NCBI GenBank assembly: GCA_021776655.1
Contig: JAJFFK010000038.1
Location: 1 to 54,408 of the forward strand
From: Henriciella sp.
Lineage (GTDB): Bacteria > Pseudomonadota > Alphaproteobacteria > Caulobacterales > Hyphomonadaceae
Length of the DNA: 54,408 nt
Direction: 5' to 3'
Shown here: positions 50,081-54,408 of the stretch, piece after piece
Layout of the letters: each line of letters opens with the position of its first letter
How positions within the stretch are numbered: position 1 is the stretch's first letter
Notes under the pieces: model-generated
Told to the model about the DNA's origin: nothing
What the model saw: only the letters and a program-made list of their open reading frames with translations
Database searches by the model: none
Translations under genes and position numbers: made by a program

Positions 50081-51427
50081 CTAATGATAGCTCGCCAGGA
50101 TCTGGTCGATGATGCGTTCGAGGTCTTTGATCGTCGAGACGTGGACCATTCTATTGCAATGCGGGCGGTAGCGTAGCATTTCGCTGTCGCCTGTGCCCCA
50201 TTGGCTTTGCGGTTCCGGGCACAGCCAGATGGTCTGTTTGGCGCGGGCGCTGGCCTGCTTGAACAGGTCAACGCGTGGATCACCATAATTGGAGCGTCCG
50301 TCGCCGAGCATGATGATCGTCGCGCGCCGATCAATCACCTGCCAATGATCGGTTCTGAGATCGGACAAAGACTGGCCGTAATCAGTTGAACTGAGCCCAA
50401 TAGAATTGATGAGCTCGTCCATCGCCGCGTTGAAATTCTGGGCCTCGAGAATTGGGCTGACATCTTTCAGGCGGCCAGAAAACGCAAAACTTTCAATGTC
50501 TGGCACCACTTCATTCAGGCTGTAGAGCAGCATCAGCAAGAAGCGCACAGTGCGCGCCACCGAGCCGGACACATCGCAAATCGCGACGATTTTGGGCCGG
50601 TCACGTTTGGTCTGTTTCCACGCCAGATCGAACGGCACGCCGTCAAATCCAGCATTTGAGCGCAGCGTCTTGCGGATATCCAACTGGCCGCGATTCTTCT
50701 TGCGTTTGCGCCGCGAGTGTTTCACCGCGAGGCGTTTGGCCATCTTCTCAACCAGCACCCGCATCCGCTCAAGATCACGCCGATCGAGGCTGCTGATTGA
50801 TTTTTCCGACAGGAAGTCCTGCCGGAACAGTTCGGTGGCCCCGGCCCCAAACGTATCGAAGGCTTGTTGGGCGTGCTGGCGCGCGCGGGTGAACATCTCG
50901 CGGCGACCATCGATCAGCTCCTGAGCGCGCGCGTCGCCGTCTGATGTGCGTTCGCGAAACGCGGATAGCATCTCCGTCTCGAGACGTTCGACGCCCATTG
51001 CCTGCATCATTTGCTGAGTGAAATACGGCACCTGCGTCGAGAAACGGATATTGGCCAGGCCGGCGTCTTGCGCGGCGCGCTCCATCGCGATGGCGGTTTG
51101 GGCCTCGTCGCCGGATTGCAGCAGGTCAAGCAGGTCCGGCAGGTCGGCTGGGCCATCGCTTGCGCGGGCCTCACCGTCGCTTTCGGTTTCTGATGTCGGT
51201 TCAGGCGTCGCTGTGCGCGAGAAATAGAGCTCAAACAGCCGATCATGTGCAAGTTTCTCTGCCGGGCTTTTGGCGAGCACGCAGCCGAGTGTATCGAACA
51301 GCAATTGGCGGTCGCCATAGCCGATCAGTTTGACTGCGTTGACTGCATCTATCGCCTCGCCTGTCGAAACCCGCACGTCCGCAGAGCGCAGAGCGCGAAT
51401 GAAATCGGTGAGGACCTGTTCGGCCAT
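50081..51427 (-). CDS. CoxE-type VWA domain protein
   Basis: A 448-residue VWA protein of the CoxE family. The N-terminal part is helical (1-230) with an acidic segment (about 78-96) and a basic linker HSRRKRKKNR (237-246). The C-terminal VWA domain has MIDAS DVSGS (Asp285, Ser287, Ser289) and the later MIDAS residues in IMLGDGRSNYGDP. It is paired with the MoxR ATPase upstream (1 bp between). Such pairs act as metal-insertion or protein-remodelling chaperones; no CO dehydrogenase gene is near, so the client is unknown. Confidence 0.92.
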   Translation of the reverse strand: MAEQVLTDFIRALRSADVRVSTGEAIDAVNAVKLIGYGDRQLLFDTLGCVLAKSPAEKLAHDRLFELYFSRTATPEPTSETESDGEARASDGPADLPDLLDLLQSGDEAQTAIAMERAAQDAGLANIRFSTQVPYFTQQMMQAMGVERLETEMLSAFRERTSDGDARAQELIDGRREMFTRARQHAQQAFDTFGAGATELFRQDFLSEKSISSLDRRDLERMRVLVEKMAKRLAVKHSRRKRKKNRGQLDIRKTLRSNAGFDGVPFDLAWKQTKRDRPKIVAICDVSGSVARTVRFLLMLLYSLNEVVPDIESFAFSGRLKDVSPILEAQNFNAAMDELINSIGLSSTDYGQSLSDLRTDHWQVIDRRATIIMLGDGRSNYGDPRVDLFKQASARAKQTIWLCPEPQSQWGTGDSEMLRYRPHCNRMVHVSTIKDLERIIDQILASYH

Positions 51428-51428
51428 G

Positions 51429-52418
51429 TCATGAAACTTTCGCGGGCTCGCGGTAGCTCAGATCGGACGCTTTGACGCTGTCGCGAGTCAGGGCTCGAAG
51501 ATCCGCTGTGACGGCCTGAATATCACTCTCATGTTTAAGCAATACATTGAGTGTCGAGCGAACCATCTCCTCTTCCAACGCGCTGGCATGCATCAGCAGA
51601 AGGGTTCTGGCCCAATCCACAGATTCCGAAATTGAAGGCTGTTTGCGGATATCCAGATCGCGCAGGCCTTGCACGAAAGCGACCAATTGCTTGAGCAAAT
51701 CCTCCGACACATCCGGGACGCGGGCACGAACAATCGCGCGCTCACGGGGCGCTTCGGGGAAGTCGATATGCAAGTGCAAGCACCGCCGTTTCAGCGCGTC
51801 ACCAAGCTCGCGAACATTATTCGATGTCAGGATAACCAGTGGCGGGACGATTGCTTTGATCGTGCCAATCTCTGGCACTGTAACCTGATAATCGGACAGG
51901 ACTTCGAGCAAGTAGGCTTCAAATTCCTCGTCAGATTTGTCGATCTCGTCGATCAGCAGGACAGAGCCGCGATCCTGTTGCATTGCCGTGAGGAGAGGGC
52001 GGGGTTCCAGAAAGCTCTCCGAAAAGAACAGGTCTTCAAAATTGTTGAGCTTCTTGAACGCTGCGTCGAGGGTCGCCGCGTCCTCCATCACCTCGCCAAG
52101 TTTTTCCTTGAGCAGCTGGGTGTAGAGCAGCTGTTTGCCATATTTCCATTCGTACAGGGCCTTGCCCTCGTCCAGGCCTTCATAGCATTGTAACCGGGTC
52201 AGCGATACATCAAGGAAGCGCGCCATCGAGGCCGCGAGATCGGTCTTTCCGACGCCGGCCGGGCCTTCGATCAGGATCGGTTTGCGCAAATGGTGGGCAA
52301 GATAGATCGAAGTCGAGATTTCCCGCGTCGAAATATACCCAACTGAGCCTAAGCCTGTGGTGATGGCGTCAATCGAGGTCAGGACCTCATAGCCTGTGGT
52401 CTTGGGTGTCTTGGTCAT
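51429..52418 (-). CDS. MoxR family AAA+ ATPase
   Basis: A 329-residue AAA+ chaperone-like ATPase. Walker A GPAGVGKT (52-59), Walker B VLLIDEIDKSDEEFEAYLLE, sensor 1 LVILTSNNVREL, and an arginine-finger region KRRCLHLHID. The CYEGLDEGKALYEWKYGKQLL insert is typical of MoxR/CoxD. The ATG at 52418 is chosen since conservation starts directly after; upstream codons overlap the promoter. It is followed one base later by the CoxE-type VWA gene, its usual partner. Confidence 0.94.
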   Translation of the reverse strand: MTKTPKTTGYEVLTSIDAITTGLGSVGYISTREISTSIYLAHHLRKPILIEGPAGVGKTDLAASMARFLDVSLTRLQCYEGLDEGKALYEWKYGKQLLYTQLLKEKLGEVMEDAATLDAAFKKLNNFEDLFFSESFLEPRPLLTAMQQDRGSVLLIDEIDKSDEEFEAYLLEVLSDYQVTVPEIGTIKAIVPPLVILTSNNVRELGDALKRRCLHLHIDFPEAPRERAIVRARVPDVSEDLLKQLVAFVQGLRDLDIRKQPSISESVDWARTLLLMHASALEEEMVRSTLNVLLKHESDIQAVTADLRALTRDSVKASDLSYREPAKVS

Positions 52419-52473
52419 GACGTTGGCGTAAACGTAAGGCGAGCGTGGAGCAAGACTGACGCGGCGTGAAAGC

Positions 52474-52968
52474 TCACAATCCGACCCGTGGCGAGATCGC
52501 TTCGGCGGCAACAATCTCGGCGATCAGGCTATCGACATAGATGATGAAGCTGCTGGCGTAATAGGACTTGCAATCGCCCCACCAGTCCCGAATCGCGGGG
52601 GTTGTCAGAGCCTCTTTCAAGCGCGCTTCGGAACCAACCCAAAGCTCTTCTTCAAAGATGCCATAGCGGCGATGCAAGTGCAGAACTTCATAATGGCGAA
52701 ACGATACGCTCATGAAGTTTGAAACGCGCAATTGTTCGGAATTCGTCCACGGATCCTGCTCAAGATCGCGGGACAAAATCTCGGCCAGATCAGCATGCTC
52801 AATCACCCGGCCGAAATTCTGTGACAGGAGTTGCGCCGAAGTTTGCGCCGCTGCCATTCGGGTCAGGTGTGAGTTCTGGCGCAGCTGCAGGCCAATAAAG
52901 ATCAGCGAAATGACCACCGCTCCGGAGGCAATGATGCTGGCAAATGAGGCGAATTGATCAAGTAACAC
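52474..52968 (-). CDS. hypothetical protein with one TM segment
   Basis: A 164-residue protein: a membrane segment (about 8-28, FASIIASGAVVISLIFIGLQL) followed by an amphipathic helical part (RQNSHLTRMAAAQTSAQLL, LWVGSEARLKEAL). This layout is common among uncharacterised proteobacterial proteins; I know of no function. It precedes moxR by 55 bp on the same strand. Confidence 0.75.
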   Translation of the reverse strand: MLLDQFASFASIIASGAVVISLIFIGLQLRQNSHLTRMAAAQTSAQLLSQNFGRVIEHADLAEILSRDLEQDPWTNSEQLRVSNFMSVSFRHYEVLHLHRRYGIFEEELWVGSEARLKEALTTPAIRDWWGDCKSYYASSFIIYVDSLIAEIVAAEAISPRVGL

Positions 52969-53036
52969 GGCGCGAGACCCCTATTCATTTTGCAGGCAGG
53001 GTCATCCCGAAGCCGCACCGCGTCAAGCCTAGGTGC

Positions 53037-53456
53037 CTAGTCGCGTGGCGATGACCATGGCACGCAGGTCAGCGGCTGGGCATAGACATCGGCGATGATG
53101 ACGGTCGCGATGCCGGTCTCAACATCGACCGTGATCGATCCGTCCGTCTTGGACCCGGGACTGGTGGTAAACGGCAAGGCGTCCCCGACATAGGTTTCAA
53201 ATCGGCCCGACCGGATCACCGCATCGGTTTCGCCAACCCAGCAGCCAGTATAGGCGCACAGGCTGATCTCCTCATCGGTGAGGTGAATATCCATTGGCGT
53301 GTGGGCTTCTGCCGCTTCGCAGATGCCGCCATTACAGCTGATTTCCATCTCATAGTTGCGACAATTCCAACCCTCATTGGCCCCGCGATTATGACCGTCA
53401 GCCAAAGCAGGCAGGGCGGCAGAGCAAGCTAATATCAATATCGCTAAGGGGCGCAT
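53037..53456 (-). CDS. exported cysteine-containing hypothetical protein
   Basis: A 139-residue secreted protein: signal MRPLAILILACSAALPALA, mature start DGHNRGANEGWNC. Six cysteines in the mature part (WNC, ISC, GIC, LCAY, GCW and LTC) probably form disulfides in the periplasm. Beta-rich C-terminus. No family is recognised. Single gene. Confidence 0.75.
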   Translation of the reverse strand: MRPLAILILACSAALPALADGHNRGANEGWNCRNYEMEISCNGGICEAAEAHTPMDIHLTDEEISLCAYTGCWVGETDAVIRSGRFETYVGDALPFTTSPGSKTDGSITVDVETGIATVIIADVYAQPLTCVPWSSPRD

Positions 53457-53525
53457 CCTGAAGCTCCATAATGGCTGTGTTCGGTCTATCTAGGCTTGGA
53501 ATTGGGTCAGAAACGCGGCGGTCAG

Positions 53526-53921
53526 TCAAGCACCCCGACTGCCCATCAGCCAGCGGACCAGGTCGGCATAATCAAACACCAGTGACAGCGCCATGACCAA
53601 GCCAGCCAGGACCAGCCATTTGCCCGACAGCGTGTCGCCAGGCCGCAAACTGGCGCGGCGCAGCCACAGATAGATCACGGTTGGGGTCCAGAACAGGATA
53701 TGGCCAATCCCGAGAATGCGCTGATAACCGAAATGATGGTAAGCCATCATCGTACCGACCATGCCGAGCAATGTGCCGATCAGGACAACCCGCGCCTCAC
53801 GCCGGACAAAGCTGAACGGAATGGCGAGCGCGAGGATCACCACCATGATATTGACCCAGATCACCACCCAAGCCGGGCCAGCATTCATCTCGGCGTTAAA
53901 GCGTTGCATCAGATCCAGCAT
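53526..53921 (-). CDS. four-TM hypothetical membrane protein
   Basis: A 131-residue protein with about four membrane segments (WVVIWVNIMVVILALAIPF, VVLIGTLLGMVGTMMAY, ILGIGHILFWTPTVIYLWL, WLVLAGLVMALSLVF). AGAGGAA lies eight bases before the ATG at 53921, which is preferred over an ATG 51 bases upstream. The function is unknown. Confidence 0.75.
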   Translation of the reverse strand: MLDLMQRFNAEMNAGPAWVVIWVNIMVVILALAIPFSFVRREARVVLIGTLLGMVGTMMAYHHFGYQRILGIGHILFWTPTVIYLWLRRASLRPGDTLSGKWLVLAGLVMALSLVFDYADLVRWLMGSRGA

Positions 53922-54266
53922 GGTCAATTCCTCTCTGGCCGCATGGCGGCGCTTTGACCATAGGTGTTGCATGTGTGGCAGATTGCGGCAAGCGGGCGCG
54001 TTCGCGGAGTTTGATGACAGCGCGTTGGTGGGGGTTGAGTGTGGATAATTGGGCCTGACCTAGGCACCCGCCTACGCGGGTGTCTGCGGAGGGTTTGGTG
54101 ATGGGCTGCCCACGGGTGTCTCGGATCAAGTCCGAGGGAGCGTGATGGAGAGGTTGGTGTAGGGCGGGCCTTGGCCCGCCATGTTTGAGACCGGAACGAG
54201 CCATGGCGGGCCAAGGCCCGCCCTACGGGTGTCACGGTCCGCCTTACAAGGCGCGAAGCGGGTTTG
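53922..54266. other. repeat-rich region before IS fragment
   Basis: No gene is visible. 54062-54110 holds ACCCGCCTACGCGGGTGTC, a small palindromic repeat. Then comes the F-type element at 54159-54226 and a short GCGCGAAGCGG stretch that also follows the F1 element, directly at the transposase fragment. Confidence 0.6.
54159..54226. repeat. F-type palindromic repeat, copy 2
   Basis: GTAGGGCGGGCC...GGCCCGCCCTAC in perfectly inverted arms 54159-54180 and 54205-54226, matching the element at 1173-1239. Confidence 0.85.
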
Positions 54267-54408
54267 GCTTTCTTCAAATCACTGAAAGCTGAGTTGATCT
54301 GGCGGCATACTTGGACCACGCGGAGAAAAACAGAGGCCGCGCTATTTCAATATATCAACGGCTTCTACAACCCACGCCGAAGGCACTCAGCCCTCGGATG
54401 GAAAAGCC
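54267..54408 (+). pseudogene. IS3-family transposase, 3' fragment
   Basis: The frame reads AFFKSLKAELIWRHTWTT then RRKTEAALFQYINGFYNP and RRRHSALGWKS, the C-terminal end of an IS3-family OrfB integrase (DDE domain; last catalytic Glu region S-L-K-x-E, then YNxxRxHSALG). No start codon is available upstream: it is fused to repeat-derived DNA, so the 5' part is lost. The 3' end runs off the window. Confidence 0.85.

Overview
The window looks like a chromosomal segment of an alphaproteobacterium, most likely of the Caulobacterales/Hyphomonadaceae-Maricaulaceae type. This rests on the mixture of genes (NadQ-type Nudix regulator next to an HD hydrolase, ScfR/RamB-type regulator divergent from aceBA, ChvI-type response regulator, alphaproteobacterial Zur, UMF1 transporter), on a perfect CtrA-type TTAA-N7-TTAA site at 3122-3136, and on the dense dispersed palindromic repeats of that group. 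The species cannot be named from sequence alone. No rRNA, tRNA, CRISPR array or intact mobile element was seen.

Layout. 1-4.9 kb: two copies of a composite repeat module (about 115-740 and 4060-4660) bracket a DksA/TraR zinc-finger protein, a HEPN-like ORF, argG and a von Willebrand lipoprotein; the 215-bp core of the module is flipped between the two copies. 4.9-10.3 kb: typA, a GNAT acetyltransferase, a flavin-dependent tryptophan-halogenase-like gene with a 23-bp-arm inverted repeat on each side, and adenine deaminase. 10.4-14.9 kb: a plus-strand group (membrane protein, methyltransferase, DUF3445 heme-demethylase-like, EVE, GST), then a GmhB-like phosphatase coupled to a YgeA-type racemase. 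15-24.5 kb: Tet-type MFS pump, DMT-transporter remnant, class A PBP, thioredoxin, purB, ispH and argS. 24.6-32.5 kb: small unknown proteins, dienoyl-CoA isomerase-like crotonase, DUF4197 lipoprotein, hydrolase, tandem-hotdog thioesterase with zur, a 32-residue lipoprotein, rhomboid, and nadQ-HD.

32.6-40.2 kb is the best-integrated metabolic block: an ScfR/RamB-like regulator faces the translationally coupled glyoxylate-shunt pair aceB-aceA across an AT-rich 131-bp region with four TTTACAA/TTGTAAA half sites and an imperfect palindrome, followed by a UMF1 transporter and a FabH-like ketoacyl synthase. 40.3-44 kb: lipoproteins, a tightly coupled ygfZ-tag-lipoprotein operon and an outer-membrane beta-barrel. 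44.4-49.6 kb: a ThDP enzyme, a Sel1-like protein, an FG-GAP/ASPIC membrane protein coupled to a six-TM protein (its Shine-Dalgarno lies inside a 9-bp hairpin), and chvI without an adjacent chvG. 50-54.4 kb: CoxE-type VWA protein with MoxR ATPase, small exported and membrane proteins, and a truncated IS3-family transposase running off the end.

I did not find a clear new multi-gene defence or biosynthetic system. The points that most deserve a second look are the flipped repeat core, the ace regulatory region, the Shine-Dalgarno-sequestering hairpin, the unlisted small lipoprotein at 29840-29938, and the HEPN-motif ORF fused in position to argG.
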